Shown piece by piece: positions 1 to 12,576 of a DNA stretch of 64,000 bases. The stretch's first letter is position 1; the number at the start of each line of letters is the position of its first letter. The stretch is from Brienomyrus brachyistius (Eukaryota > Chordata > Actinopteri > Osteoglossiformes > Mormyridae). The stretch lies in assembly GCF_023856365.1 (NCBI RefSeq), contig NC_064552.1, positions 3,871,200-3,935,199 on the forward strand, written 5' to 3'. The notes under the pieces were generated by a model. That model was not told where the DNA came from, made no database searches, and saw nothing but the letters and a program-made list of their open reading frames with translations. The translations under genes and the position numbers were made by a program.

Positions 1-1384
1 GTCAGAGGAGTGTGCGTGTGAGTGAGAGACGGGCCGCGGGCCATACAGTGACATACGCGCGCTGAAAGTCCTTTAAAACGGAAAGGAAGCTGATACCAGC
101 AGATTATATTTGCTAAAAACGTCAATCAGTTTTCCTTGTGGAATTTTAATTGCTGACGGGGCCTGCTTATCGTCCGAAAGGGTTTATTAATAAACCGCTG
201 ATAGCGGCGGTTAAAAACACATTCAGACTCTGCTACGAATAGGCCTAAACTTCAGACAGTTTTTTGTACCGTATTCGATATGATATATATTATACATTGG
301 CCGGTACAATGACTCTATAGTGAGTCTATAGTGACCCCGCCCCGAGGACAGTTCATTTGCCTTGCGGGTTTTTTGGTGCAGTCCGAAGACCTACAGTGGG
401 GCTAATTGGTGTCTCTAAATTGCCCCTAGTCTGTGAACACATGTATGTGCCCTTCGATGGACTGGCATCCGCAGTCTTGTGGCCGATGCTGCCTATATAT
501 GATAAGCTCCAGGCCCCCGTGATGAAATGCGTCGAATTCTATCAATAGCGTGTTTTAAATATATCAATGGACTTTCCGTTTATGGCATTACATTTGCTTT
601 ACAGCCCTGTAATCCAGTGCACTTCCCCCCACCCCCACAAATAATTGAAAAATTAAGACCCAAACGTTTTACCTGCATCCCAAAATGAGCAGACTGTAGC
701 ACCTGTGAGCGAAACTTCAATGGACCTAACAGCAAAACCAAAAACTTCTGTTCTGTAGATGAATTCGCATGATATAATTTCATTTTAATTTGTTGTGAAT
801 TATATAACTTAAGATCAGCCATCGTTTTTTATTGTGTTTCTGTATTTGTGTAAAAAGATATGCTTTCTTTTTGGTGGCTATAGGGCCTGTCGGTCGGTAG
901 TATATTTTACTTTTTAATAATGATCGATAGAATGAATTACCATGTATTATTAATTCGATAAACAACCATTAAATTTATCATGCCAGTTAAACAGTATTTA
1001 TATACGCAGACAGTTAGTTTTTTGTTGTTTTCAAACTAATATAAAACAAACAAAACGGAACATCTTAGCACAAAAATTAGATGAATTTGCACTTGTAACA
1101 GTCCGTATCGTTGGATTACTGGTTTAAACGGTAACTACTTTGCATAAACTGTTTTATTTCGGCAACAATTACTGACTTGCCATCAGATTGATAATGTTTT
1201 ACTGGGCCCTATTACAGATGCAATCTTCAAACTAACGGTGGATTAAAATAATCCAGACGATGTGATGTCCCAAATATACTTTTTTTAAATAAAAAGCTTA
1301 ATTCTTTAAAAACTGGGCACGACGCCAGTTTTTCTCCCTAGTCTTGGAATAACAGTATTGGTAATATCGTCAATTAATGCACCT
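1..1384. other. 5' flank of nkx2.3, no gene seen
   Basis: No open frame here resembles a known protein; frames on both strands are short and lack splice context. The stretch is AT-rich from about 540 to 1380, with one dispersed repeat fragment (355-530). It may carry distal regulatory sequence of nkx2.3, but nothing specific can be read from the bases. Confidence 0.6.
355..530 (-). repeat. Fragment of the dispersed teleost CCATCC/GCTTATCC repeat, minus orientation
   Basis: The segment contains GCAGTCCGAAGACC, GGCTAATTGGTGTCTCTAAA, GGACTGGCATCC and GATAAGCTCCAG in this order. These are the reverse-complement landmarks of the repeat at 63675-64000 (TTTGGACTGTGG, CCAATTAGCC, GCCAGCCCATCG, GAGCCTATCC). 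It is a diverged partial copy. The 63-residue open frame over it has no protein meaning. Confidence 0.7.
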
Positions 1385-1830
1385 CTCAGGTCAATTTGAT
1401 TGGCTCAGCGCTGGGGGAACTGAAGCAGTGGAGGCGGGATGTGAGTCCCACGTTCCCCGCGCTCTCTCCAGCTTGAGAGCGGACTGGCCGAACCCCCTGT
1501 TACTCCCCGTACTAAACCCGCCCCTAGGTTCGTGACATCAACGAGCAGAAGAAGCTTTGCCCATCCACGGACTCTTAGAACAAAACACTAAGTGGTTGTC
1601 AGAAGTAGCACGCTGGAGCTTATTTTTGCGCGTGGTAAACAGGCAGGTACAAGGAGATTTACTCTTTTGTTTTGCTGTTTTTGGTCGGCTGGGAAATGAA
1701 CGCACACCTTTGTTCTTCCCATGTTAACTCATTAGACTTATAACTATTTTTATCCTTTGGAAGGACGCATGTTATCTGATTTGCTTTCGGAAGAGTTCGT
1801 TTCCTTAATGTAACTGAACAGGACGCCACA
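1385..1830 (+). promoter_or_regulatory. nkx2.3: Probable proximal promoter and 5' UTR of nkx2.3
   Basis: Base composition changes from AT-rich to GC-rich about 450 bp before the ATG. An inverted CCAAT box (ATTGG, 1399-1403) and a GC box (CCCGCCCC, 1517-1524) lie here. No TATA box is obvious and the transcription start cannot be placed. The start at 1831 is the first ATG followed by the family's N-terminal motif, and its context (CCACAATGC) is acceptable. Confidence 0.45.
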
Positions 1831-3652
1831 ATGCTTCCGAGTCCGGTTACTTCCACGCCGTTCTCTGTCAAAGACATACTGAAGTTGGAGCAGCAATCTC
1901 GGCAGCACCACTCCCTACATCTCGATCTATCCCGCGCGCACTTAAGCCAGGATTTGTCACAAGCCCAGCATTTCCAGACGCCTCCCTCCTGCATGCTGAA
2001 CGCCGGGGAGAGCCCCAGCTTCTCCGACGGAGAGGAAAACATGTCCTATCTTAGCACGTTGTCAGTGCGGGACGGCCCCGGAGAAGCCAGCCTCTCTCCA
2101 GACATGTACATTCATTCGGCGCTGGGACACTTGACCGACTCCAAATTAGACGGGGATGTCGACGAGCAGGAAACCAGTGAGTTACAAATTAAACCTTAAA
2201 GATTTGTTTTTAATACCATAGCTCATGTCTTCTTCGACAAAGCGCCTCACGATACACGTTAAAGCTGTAACCTTATTCTTTGTGAATGCCCCTGAAGACT
2301 GACTTCGAGGAACAACACAAGAAACCGACAAATCCCTGATACAGCTGCACAAAAAAATCCATGTCTGATGTGTAAAAAATATTTATTTTATTCATTAAAA
2401 TTAATTATATAATGACAGGAAAATATATGGCTTTTAAAAAAGCTATACTTGGATAAAAGTGCATACACATTTTTTAAATTACTGTTCAATTGTAGTATCT
2501 CAGCCTAATTTATATTACTTGTAATATTCGATGTCACATGGTCTGCAATACGTACCTGGCAAGAAATTACGTGGAAAAGCCGAATTGAAGCGCTTAATAG
2601 AAAAGTACGGCGATTTAGGCCAAGCGTATAGCTGTACTGCTGTTCTGTTAACTTGGTGTTATGAAGTCGATGAAGAGTATTCACGTGGATTATAACTATC
2701 GTTTCTAAAGCAATAAAGAGCGACTAAGTAGTTTTATGTTTTCGCTTAATAATAAGTTGAGGGAAAATAGGTATGCCTATTTTAGGAATTACAATGGGTA
2801 TATTCCATTCGTTTAGTAAGCATGCATGCATTATGATAATGATTTGGTTGATTCTTGGAAATGTTCGTTTTATACGTCGCGTTCAAAGTGAGGAAAGTTT
2901 GCACACATACGTGCACGATATGTGCACCTACATGCATGACAAATGGTCAATCGGCGACGGGCTATTTTCATAATATAGACTCTCACTGCTCTGCTCTTAT
3001 TGTGTCGACAGAGAGCTGCGGTATTGATACCAAAACCGAGGGATGCGAGGATGGCCGGCACTTAGACTCTGAGAGGCCGCAGAAGCAGCGGACCAGGCGG
3101 AAACCGAGGGTGCTCTTCTCGCAGGCCCAGGTGTTCGAGTTGGAGAGGCGCTTCAAGCAGCAGCGGTATCTGTCGGCGCCGGAGCGGGAGCACCTGGCCA
3201 GCACGCTGAAACTCACCTCCACGCAGGTCAAAATATGGTTTCAAAACAGAAGGTACAAATGCAAGCGGCAGCGCCAGGACAAGTCACTGGAAATGGCAGG
3301 ACACCACCATCCACCTCCACCTAGACGAGTGGCAGTTCCAGTTTTGGTCCGTGATGGCAAACCTTGCTTGGCGGGATCGCAGAATTATAACGCACCGTAT
3401 TGCGGGACAAACCCGTACAATTACAACGGCTATCCGGCGTACAGCTACAACAACCCAACTTATAACAGCAGCTACAGCTGCACTTACTCCGGTATTCCCG
3501 CACTACCATCCACGACGGCTGCTAACGCTTTTATGAACGTGAACCTCGGTAATATCGCGAACCACATCGGCGGCTCACCTCAGCCGCAAACACACCAAGG
3601 AACGGCGGTTTCACCGTGTCAAGGGACGCTGCAGGGAATCCGAGCGTGGTAG
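1831..3652 (+). CDS. nkx2.3: NK2-class homeobox transcription factor Nkx2.3
   Basis: Two exons, 1831-2176 and 3012-3652, join to 987 nt encoding 328 residues. The intron starts GTGAGT and ends in a pyrimidine tract plus CAG; the phase-1 join makes the lysine of KSCGID. The N-terminal tinman (TN) repressor motif [13 protein letters not shown] is at residues 8-20. The homeodomain spans about 144-203, with recognition helix [15 protein letters not shown] and the Tyr54 that defines NK2 DNA binding (CAAGTG-type sites). The NK2-specific domain [15 protein letters not shown] follows. The C-terminus is Tyr/Asn-rich and ends GTLQGIRAW. Homeodomain details ([31 protein letters not shown]), the HQGTA...[10 protein letters not shown] tail and the neighbouring entpd7 favour Nkx2.3 over Nkx2.5 or Nkx2.7. 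Nkx2.3 is a nuclear regulator of pharyngeal endoderm, gut mesenchyme and spleen. The frame is intact. Confidence 0.95.
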
Positions 3653-4138
3653 CTTGAAAACAGGCTACAAGTCGTATTTTTTTCCCGTTTATATCACGCA
3701 GATGTTACTGATATATCATATCGAAGAGTATTAATCATATTCACAAGTTTGTTACATGCCTGCAGTATTACCAAAACAGTGTTTTGTATAATAGCCTAGA
3801 AGCATTTATAACGCGTGGGCTGTAGACTGTGGGAAATCTTGAAAATCCAAATGTTTACTTTTCTGTCAGTAACAGGCAGGGGTATATAGTGTAACGGTCC
3901 CAGAAGTGAATCAGGGATCCACAGAAGAATTCCAACAAAATAATGATGCAACAGTCCACTTTTCTGTTGTTATCTAGGGTGAAACTGAGGATTTTCACGT
4001 ATAAACAAACGTGAACTTCATGACCTTTGGAATTAAAGGTCATTAATATGCCAGTTACTGTATAAAGATGTCCGGATAACTTCGTACAAAATTAACAGTG
4101 TTAAGTGTTCGAAAGAAACCGGTGTGCTTTACTGGAAG
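3653..4138 (+). other. nkx2.3: Probable 3' UTR of nkx2.3
   Basis: AT-rich non-coding sequence between the TAG stop (3650-3652) and the first AATAAA. The minus-strand open frame at 3855-4043 resembles nothing known. Confidence 0.45.
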
Positions 4139-4144
4139 AATAAA
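4139..4144 (+). terminator. nkx2.3: Candidate polyadenylation signal of nkx2.3
   Basis: The first canonical AATAAA after the stop codon lies 487 bp downstream. Other AT-rich sites follow, so usage is unproven. Confidence 0.45.
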
Positions 4145-7100
4145 ATAATATATTGATTAATCAATCTAATCGCCAGAATGTCCTTAACTTTTATCAACGA
4201 CATTTAAAAAAAACTTACAAATATCCTTTCGGTCCCAGCTGAAAACGAATAATATTCTCATAAATATGTAGTTTCTTGGTTAATGTATAAGGCCGTTAAA
4301 TGCGGCTGGATTTAAGAACCGCCCCAAACACCTCACTACAAAGGACTAAGTATGAAAGCGTTTTTAATGCTTGTACTGTGGATTTTAAAGATGATGCAGA
4401 CGTTGGATTAAAAATTATACATCTGTCATTTTTGAAAGATTATTGTCCCAAAATCTATTTTATTTAATTGTTACCGGGCATTGCGTTTCATTCTTCCGGC
4501 AAATACGGATAAATTAACAAACCTTTAAAAAAACAGCTGGGTGTTTTGTCTACTATTACCTATAATATATACAAGTATATACAAGTTATGATCATAACCA
4601 GGTTTATGAATAGATGCCCCTAATCCGTCATTACGCATTTCAAGTTTAAAGATTCATTCTAAATCCAACAAATATCTAATCTCCACAGGCCTGTAAAAAA
4701 TTCCGGTGAGGAATAGGTTATTGCGCATGTAAATAGAATTTTAGAAAATGCAAATTACATATGATCTGCCCCGTGTTGTAAACCACTCCTACTCGAAAAA
4801 AACAATCAGCGGTATCTAATATATATTTTCAGGTGACATGATTCGAATATATGGCGCACACAACCATTTTATCGACGTAAAAACAGCGTCTATTCTGCGA
4901 ATTACGGTTGTTATGTGTATTTTTTTACGTTGTTCTGTTATAATTTACGGCATTTGTGTGTGTTTATTCATCAGATTAAATACAAAGAGGATTGTCACTC
5001 TCTCCCGCGTCTTGTGCTTCAGGTATAGTGCATTGTGTGTCAGTGGTATCGCTGTGTTTTATTTATTGTTCTTGAACAGTAATGCGTGTGAAACGCACGG
5101 ATGTCAAACGCCAGAAGAAAAATGTGTGTTTTTTTTTTAATAACCAAAAATCTTTTGGGCATTGGTTACAGCGATGAGTCGTTTTCTTTGCCTCTTGCCA
5201 CTTACGGCAAATCTCTTGCTCGAGACAGAAAGGGCAGCCGAGGCACACTCGAATTAATTGTCCAAGTGCCGAATGGTTGTGAAAGGAGGAAGTTTCTCTA
5301 CATTGCCGAGCCTTAAGGACGCGATTAGGCATCTAAAATACCCTGAAAGAAGCAGCTCGAATTGAGTTGGAGAGTATGAATAATAGTCCTTATTGGATTC
5401 ATGGACAAAAGGTATGTGGTAGGCAGGCTGGGGATTCGTATGGTGAGAAAAAGGCCCAGGCGCTGAAGGATTGACGTTCTAATATTCGGCATTGACGCGG
5501 AGGCGGGGAATGTATTTTAGCTGGCTGGCCGTGCAGGGGACGGATGAAAATGTGTTCACTTTTGTTCCTTCCTTTTTGTTCAAAGAGAAAGAGGTTCTGA
5601 TTAGGAGGTAGCGCCCCAGCCGTGCTCTTGCAGGGGCAGGCGAACTGGGGGTTACAGCGGGAGGCGGGCATCTGAAAGCAAGGCCTTTATTGCTACATGT
5701 TTAACCATTTCTCCGTTGAAGAAAAAAAACTGCGAAAAGTGGAGGGGACTATATAGGAAAAGAAGGGCGAAAATGAATTAGGAAACGGACAATAAACGAC
5801 TGCCGATTGAACGTGGCTACCCAATTACTGCAAAATCAACAACCGTTCCATGCGAATGAGAGTTAGGGGTGTTTTTGTTAAATTTTGCTTAAGATAATTT
5901 TGCGCCAGCGTTTTATATATTCTACTGAAAAACCTCACACAGTTTCCCCACTGCCACGTATTATAAAACAGCCTTTTGTAAATTACGTAGCCTTAACCGT
6001 TTAAGGACTGGATACAATCGGTGAATGTCTTCATATTTCTATAAAACTTAAGCACGACCGCTTTTGGAACATATTTAAACAAAAACATATACTTCGAATA
6101 ATGAAAAAAAAATCGGAATATTAAAAATACATTAACGCTTAGAAGTAATCGAAATAGACTTCGAGCCTAAACATATCCTACTTTTAAACATTAAACAAAA
6201 ACTAGACTTAAGATTTAGTTAGGAAATAAAGCGAAGAGCATGGGTTAAAACTCAGGAGGGGAGTCGGTGTAAACTGTGGGAAACTGCAGAGCCGCATACC
6301 AGGCCAGTCAGGACGAGAGATGGGACGCAGAAAAGAGACAGGCAGAATTTAAACTGAGTCGAAGCAGGCCGATGGATATTAAACAGACAGTCCGCGTGCT
6401 TCGCGGAGGCCACGGAAGCTGCCGAGGCGAAGCTCTGCATGGGGAAACGGCCAGAGCCGGGATGCTAATTATCATGAGAGAAAATAAAAACAAAAGCACG
6501 TCACATACACACACACGCAAGATACTTACAGATGTTTTGTTCATACATACTGTGTAATAGCCTATAAGTGCAAAAAATTATTAATAGACTATGACGGTCC
6601 TGGAAAATATGACTCTCTCGGCCATCCAAAGTAACAGGAGAATGGCCTGTGCATTTTGTTAACTTATATAACCTATATTTTGTGATATATCTACCGATAA
6701 ATATGTAGGCCTAATTAATTTATTGATATAGTTGTATATATTTATGTTAGATATCTACTATTAATACATATGTACATTATAATGACTAATAGGTGTACGT
6801 ACAACTGCTAATATGTAGCGCATATTGTATGTGTATATTTGTAATTCACGTCTTCAAATTGTATATTTCTTTTGTACATACATATATTGAAATTGTGTGT
6901 TTCCTCTTTCAGTCTGAAATGGGCCCGAGGTCCATCCATATATGTAGGCCTATTAATGTAACATTCAGTGTTGTGCTAATATTAATGGGAACGGTACATT
7001 TTCATTTAGGATGACAATGGGTGACACATTTTAATCAGTTAATTGCATTACCTACAAATAGACAGAGGTTAATTGCATTGCCTACACATATCAGTAATAT

Positions 7101-7640
7101 GTGCACCACGATATGAAATAACGCCGTCTTGTTAAGAGATTTCAGAACAATCTGCCATTGTTACTTTTCTCGATTACTTACGTCTTCACACCTAGAGATT
7201 CATATTCATCGATTTTTGCTCGCGTTATTCCTTGGGAATCTACCCATAAATTACAATTAGTGTGGATGTTTTGGGACGCGCGCGAAACAATCGCAAATTC
7301 CTATTTGATTTATTCATTTAATAATCTTTCGATTTGTGTTCGCCATTTTCCAATCACGGCATTCTTGTCGCTCCCAGACCATCAGGCGCGCAACTTGGCC
7401 AATTCGGCAGAATCGAGTCGCCAAACAAACACCGATTGGATCTAAAGTTTTAACCACTTCATCGATCTTTGCAGCTCAAATATAACTTTTCACCTAATCT
7501 CTTGATAGGGTAAAGCCGATTTTTGGGACTATAGGGAATCCCTAATGCACTAGCGCTATTAAATGGGGATTAATTTTAATGTAAACAGAGACACACAGAA
7601 AGAACAGGGCTTCAGCCGATACCGGTGGTGTATTATACTT
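4145..7640. other. Gene-free AT-rich stretch downstream of nkx2.3
   Basis: No frame on either strand resembles a known protein. The words TAGGCCT and TATATA recur. No tandem array longer than simple AT repeats is visible. Developmental regulatory elements of nkx2.3 could lie here but cannot be recognised from one sequence. Confidence 0.5.
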
Positions 7641-7661
7641 TCAAGCTGACCGAGCGACATA

Positions 7662-7724
7662 CTTGGTGTCAGTTAAGTGGCCGAGGGTAGTATGTAAATA
7701 GAACTGGCGACAGGCCGGCGACGC
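7662..7724 (-). other. Possible ghost exon resembling part of NK2 homeobox exon 1
   Basis: Reading the minus strand, codons 7700-7662 give YLHTTLGHLTDTK. Nkx2.3 residues 90-102 in the exon at 1831-2176 read [13 protein letters not shown]: nine of thirteen identical and most of the rest conservative. The codons differ mainly at third positions. The segment is bounded on the minus strand by TGCCTCTTCAG (acceptor-like, before 7724) and by GTATGT (donor-like, directly after 7663). No TN motif and no homeobox were found on this strand within several kilobases, so a working gene is not supported. It could be a relic of a duplicated NK2 exon or a coincidence. Confidence 0.3.
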
Positions 7725-10700
7725 CTGAAGAGGCACCTCAGCGTAAAAACGCTGGTCCTGAGTGCAAGGTAGTCCGATTGGGATCTGCGCTGGAGACAGT
7801 ATTATTTCAGTTCGCGGCCCTTCAAAAGCATCAGCGCAGCTGAGGTTTCGCAGTGCGTTCCGTGGAAACTCAGAGCAAGAGGAGACTATCCGGTAAGAAG
7901 GAACCCTTAATATACTTACGCTGCGGTGCAATTTTAAGTACTTAAATATATAACTAAACTAGCACATTTTCTTTGGAAAGTTTTGTGCTGAAATAGGCCT
8001 AAGGAATCACATTGGAAAACACAGATGTAGCCTAAAGGCCCGTAAAATCTATTTAAGCGTACTGAGCGAATTAAGTCGCTCAGAAGTTTTTAAATGATGT
8101 TCGATTATGATTCAATATTTTAACCCCCATTTATATTTAAGTCACACCCAGTACAAAGGACAACTAACAGTGTTTACGCAAACAAGTTAATAAATATGCC
8201 TAGCTACCTAAATTTGCGAAGAATTAATGCAATAACGCAAATAATTATTTTCAACTATATAGTCAGTATATAGGCTACATGGTACGTAGGCTGTATCATT
8301 CTGTTTAAAGTCGAGAATTCTCCGAAACCGCTCAAATCTATCGTCACTACTCTCCGATACATTTTTTCCCCATAATGCTGTAAAAAAGTTAAGCTATTAC
8401 TATGAAAAAACTCCTGATTTCGTTTTTTTCCTTTCCTTTTTTAATAGGAATATTTATTAGAAGCATGACCGCATCGCCAGTGTGTTTTTGTATCCATTTA
8501 GAGCGGATGAGGATTATGTAAAGGACGCTGACCTTTGAAACATTATCGGCCATTATCGGCTTTAATATCTCGATGGCTCCCTGGAGGGGGGGGTGCTTCA
8601 GCTATGTACAAATTTTGGAGGAAAAAAAACATTTTTGACGGGATAGATCTGTTGATGCGGGGTTGGAGTGCATTGCTTTGTTGTGTCACCGGTGGTTTGT
8701 GTAATAAAGTGCGCTTGTATCATCACGATTCAGCGATGTGGATGAGTAAGCGCCTTTTGCCTCGCATCCTCTTCTAAGCGGCTGTTCTCCCCACTCGACG
8801 GCCAAGACAATGCGGTCTCCTTCTCGGCATGTCAGCCTTTCCATGACGCTGGGAAATTAAAAAGCCTCTCACGCAGACATGTTTAGACACTGTGTTCTGG
8901 GGCGTCCCGGCTTAGACAGGAGTACAAAAACACGGGAACAGAGGATATGATGGGACAAGATGAGGCCGCTTATAGAAATCTGGGTGTGGGTGTGTCAGCA
9001 CGCGGCGGGTGTGCAGTGGGGTGGGGGAGCTCGTTGTCAGGGAGATGCCGATGAACACTAATCTTTCAGGATGATTTTGAATATCCTATCAAAACAATAA
9101 ATAATAATAATAAATCTGCTGTTAAGTTGAGCTTCCTGCCTTCGTCATACAACATCCGTTAAATCGGATTTGCCTGTATTATAGTCTCCAGATGTTCACA
9201 ATAAAATGGCAGGCACCTATTCTCCTCCATCTCTCCTCAGAGACTTAAGTCAAATTTCTTGAACACTTACGTGAATTATGTCTATTTTCCTACGTATATT
9301 GTAATCAGTGCTGGTTAACACATCACTCGACATAGGCGGCTGCCTAGAGCGGCATCTTCTGAGGGGGCGCCAATTTAACAAGCCAATGTCACTTTGTCTT
9401 AGACGGGCCCCGGGCGTGAAGCTTGATTAGTGCTCCACATGGCATTCGGCTGGTACTGAATGTCATGGGTTTTAATGGAAATATATTTCTACATCCCAGT
9501 GAATGTCCAACTCAAAATCTACCGGGAGTCTGCGGAGAAATACTTACTATAGATACCGCTGCCCGTAAACGATTCCCAAGGGAAAGCAGACAGGGGCGAC
9601 TGGGTGGAAATTTCACACACACACAAAACGGCAGTAGGAACAGCCTGCTTTGGGCTGCAAGGGCCAGCGGTTCTGCCTCACATGCAGCGCTCTCGCGTTC
9701 CACAACCTGCCGGCACTCTCCAGAACCATGTACGTTCAAAACCCTTATATAGGGCTTTGCATATGGGTTAAAAAAAACACAAAAATGGGGTTTCAAGCAT
9801 CAAAAAATATGTAAAACAGCTTAAAATGCCCTTTTTCCTATACATGAGATTGTATCTTGTTTAATTTGAATATTTCCTGAACAAAAGACACTAAAACGTC
9901 ATTCAGTGTAGCAACAGTTTGTATACAAAAAAACTTTGAGGCATATTAAGAGCAAAAAATCATCACTTTCATTTAGGTTTTCTACTAGGTTTTAGTTTGA
10001 TCACACTTTTTTGGCCTGTTACTTCCTATACATATTGAAATAAGTACAGGTCTGTGTAACTGAATTGTTTCATTTTTACATAAACGTCTATATATATAAT
10101 AATATGGTATGTAAATGACACATATTCCGAACCTGCCATATATTTTAAATCATGTATGTATATACATATTGCATAAGATATGGACTGACTGTGTTCTGCG
10201 GGTTGAATAACAACACATTGCTCAAGAAAGGCCCAAGGAAATACGGAATGTGAATGTCAAGACTCTAAACAAATATAAAGTGCGTGTTAGGAACTTCTCA
10301 GAATGAGGACAGAAGCGGAAACACATGAATATTTCTGCAAGGCAGTATCTCCCGATATAAAAAACTCGTCACAGTGATGCGGTCTTTCCCGGCGGGGTTA
10401 AAAGAGACAGATTTGGGGCCGTGACTGCGGCAGGCCTGAGAGCGAGCTTCTCTATCTCAGCGCTGACTAGCTGCCAGAGCAGTAAGTCTCCTTGATGGCT
10501 CCGTGAAGATGGGGCCCTCAAAGATGCGCTTTCCCGAAGTCGATGCGATACCACCGGAGACCTCCGGGAAGCAGCCGCCGAGTCATTAATCAACCTCAAC
10601 AATTTCAATATTTATCCTATCCTTGGACTCACTGGAAAACGATTACTGAGACACACCATAACAAATGCGGCCTATTTTCTGGGAAAAACCAGGATGTGGC

Positions 10701-11060
10701 AGTTGGACCAATGGTAGCCGGTGTCACATCTTAAATTCTCGTACAAACAGCGTGTTCGACAATAAGCCCAGTAAACATGACCAGGCTGTTTACATGCATC
10801 TGACTAAACAACAATAAATAGCTCAACGGCTAACAGTCCAAAAGTCTGCGTGCAGAAAAATGTAAATATCCCAGGCCTTCTTGGCAACGCAGTTCATCCT
10901 AAAGGACATTCACATTTCGTGGCAATATAATTTAATTATGTCTGTTTGGGCTTTTACTGTTTAAATGCAAAAAAACTCTCAGATACAAACAGTGCACCTG
11001 TTTGCTGTTACGTGAGTTTTTCATAAAAAATTTATAGTAAACATCAAAGACATTGGACAG
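7725..11060. other. Gene-free stretch
   Basis: No recognisable coding exon. The segment at 9320-9400 (GGCGGCTGCCTAGAGCGGC...) looks like a fragment of a dispersed repeat. A more GC-rich patch at about 10370-10580 stands out from AT-rich surroundings and could be regulatory, but carries no motif that can be named. Confidence 0.5.
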
Positions 11061-11064
11061 TCTG

Positions 11065-11330
11065 CATCTCCCGGGTTGGGGGTTCGAATCTCATCCCGTA
11101 TCATAAAGGTTTTCGCTAGATACTCCGATTTCCTCCTGCAGTCCAAAGACCACCGATTAGGGTGATTGGCATTTCTTAATTACCCATGCTCTGTAATGGG
11201 CTGGCATCCCATCAAGGATGTAGCTCTGCTTTGTGGTCCGTGCCCCATGGGATAGATTCCGGGTCCTTCCATGACCCTGACTAGCCTGAGCGGATTGAGG
11301 ATGGATGTCAATGAAGTGCATTTCACAGGA
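11065..11330 (-). repeat. Dispersed teleost CCATCC/GCTTATCC repeat, minus orientation, diverged
   Basis: It contains GGGGGTTCGAATCTCATCCC, CTCCTGCAGTCCAAAGACC, GGGTGATTGGCATTTC, GGGCTGGCATCCCATC and GCCTGAGCGGATTGAGGATG. Read in reverse, these are the landmarks of the fuller copy at 63675-64000. It is clearly degenerate. Confidence 0.7.
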
Positions 11331-12045
11331 ATTTCAGCAGACTGTTGATTTAAGGCTGTGGACTCAGAACTAATTATGATCGATTTCTAAATCAACCCAG
11401 GCATGCACTCAAATCCCAATTCCAGATTTTTTTTGTCTTCAAGCAAGTGACCTTGTAGTCATGAACATTAATGTGTAACATTGTCTTCCCTTATTCCCAG
11501 GACAGCTGAAATACTCTTCAGCAACTCACGTAATGTGAATATTTCTGGTGAAATGTCCAACTACCCAAATGTATTACGTAAACTGTAAGTTTCCTTGGAT
11601 AAATGTACCATCCAAAAGTATCCACTGCGTCTAAAAGCAAAATTAAATGTCTATATCACTGTAGAAAATAATTTTGACTTTCGGTTGTTTCGATGTACTA
11701 TTTTCAGTGTATTTAACTTGAGTGCATTGAAGTTATGCACTATAAAAAAATGTCGTTAAAAAAATCGTTACCACATCGCCTTCAAATTTTAAGCAACTTT
11801 TAAATATCAAATTTGGTTAAATTGAAATGTAAGGTAATGTAATAGTGTGTCACAACAACTTATTCCTTAAATTATGTTGACTAACTTGATTAAGTATTTG
11901 ATTAAGTATTAGATTAAGTAAGATTAGCTCAACCTAAAAAGCAAGTACACAATGCCAGATACTTTGTGGTCAACTGGATTTCATTGTTAAACTGCCTTAA
12001 AATGTTAACCTAATTTTAAAATAATTATTAAGTAAAATTAATTAG
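11331..12045. other. AT-rich repeat-derived stretch before the MITE-like element
   Basis: Internal near-repeats of ATTAAGTA/ATTAGATTAAGTA at about 11885-11925 and long A/T runs suggest old transposon sequence. No coding exon is seen. Confidence 0.35.
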
Positions 12046-12576
12046 ATCTGTGTGTTTAACTAAAAACATAAATAGGAAGTACATTTTGGTTTGCAATTTT
12101 TTGATCTACCTCTTGATTTAAAACCAGTATTCCTGTCTGATTGCTTAAACGATTCTCAGACAATAAAAAATATTTTAAAACATTATGTTTCGGAACCTTT
12201 TAAATGCATCTCTACACCGTCAGAAAATAGGGAGCAGCCGTGGTACGGTTTTGTCCCCCAAGACACTAACAGCATTAATGTACCTCAATGTTCCTCAGAG
12301 TCCAGTTCTGTACCTTAAAGGGCACATTTACCTACAGCCATGGTACAACTGGCAGACGCTTGAGGGTACAGCAGCAGTGACAAGTGATTGTACCCTCAAA
12401 CTGGTACTTTTTTCTGAGAGTTTAGTGTGGTCAGATAAATGACTACATTATAAAACACGTGAGATGCAACATGTCGACTTTTTCGCAGATTGTTATTCCA
12501 AATAGACATCGTTGACAAAACAACTGCACAATAAAAATGTACTTCCTATTTGCGTTTTTAGTTAAACACACAGATT
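12046..12576. mobile_element. MITE-like element with about 42-bp terminal inverted repeats
   Basis: The left arm (12046-12087) begins ATCTGTGTGTTTAACTAAAA and ends AGGAAGTACATTTT. The right arm (12534-12576) begins AAAATGTACTTCCT and ends TTTTAGTTAAACACACAGAT. The arms are reverse complements with only about three mismatches over some 42 bp. The interior of about 450 bp has no transposase frame. It contains GTACCTTAAAGGGCACAT and GGTACTTTTTTCTGAGAG, words common in fish non-autonomous elements. Target-site duplications are not clear at either edge. This is best called a non-autonomous DNA transposon. Confidence 0.7.

Noticed and set aside
1831..3652. Assignment of the homeobox gene to nkx2.5 because crebrf and a V-ATPase e gene are nearby.
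   Set aside because: Homeodomain details, the C-terminal tail and the entpd7 neighbour fit Nkx2.3 better; the crebrf link is explained by an ohnologous block.
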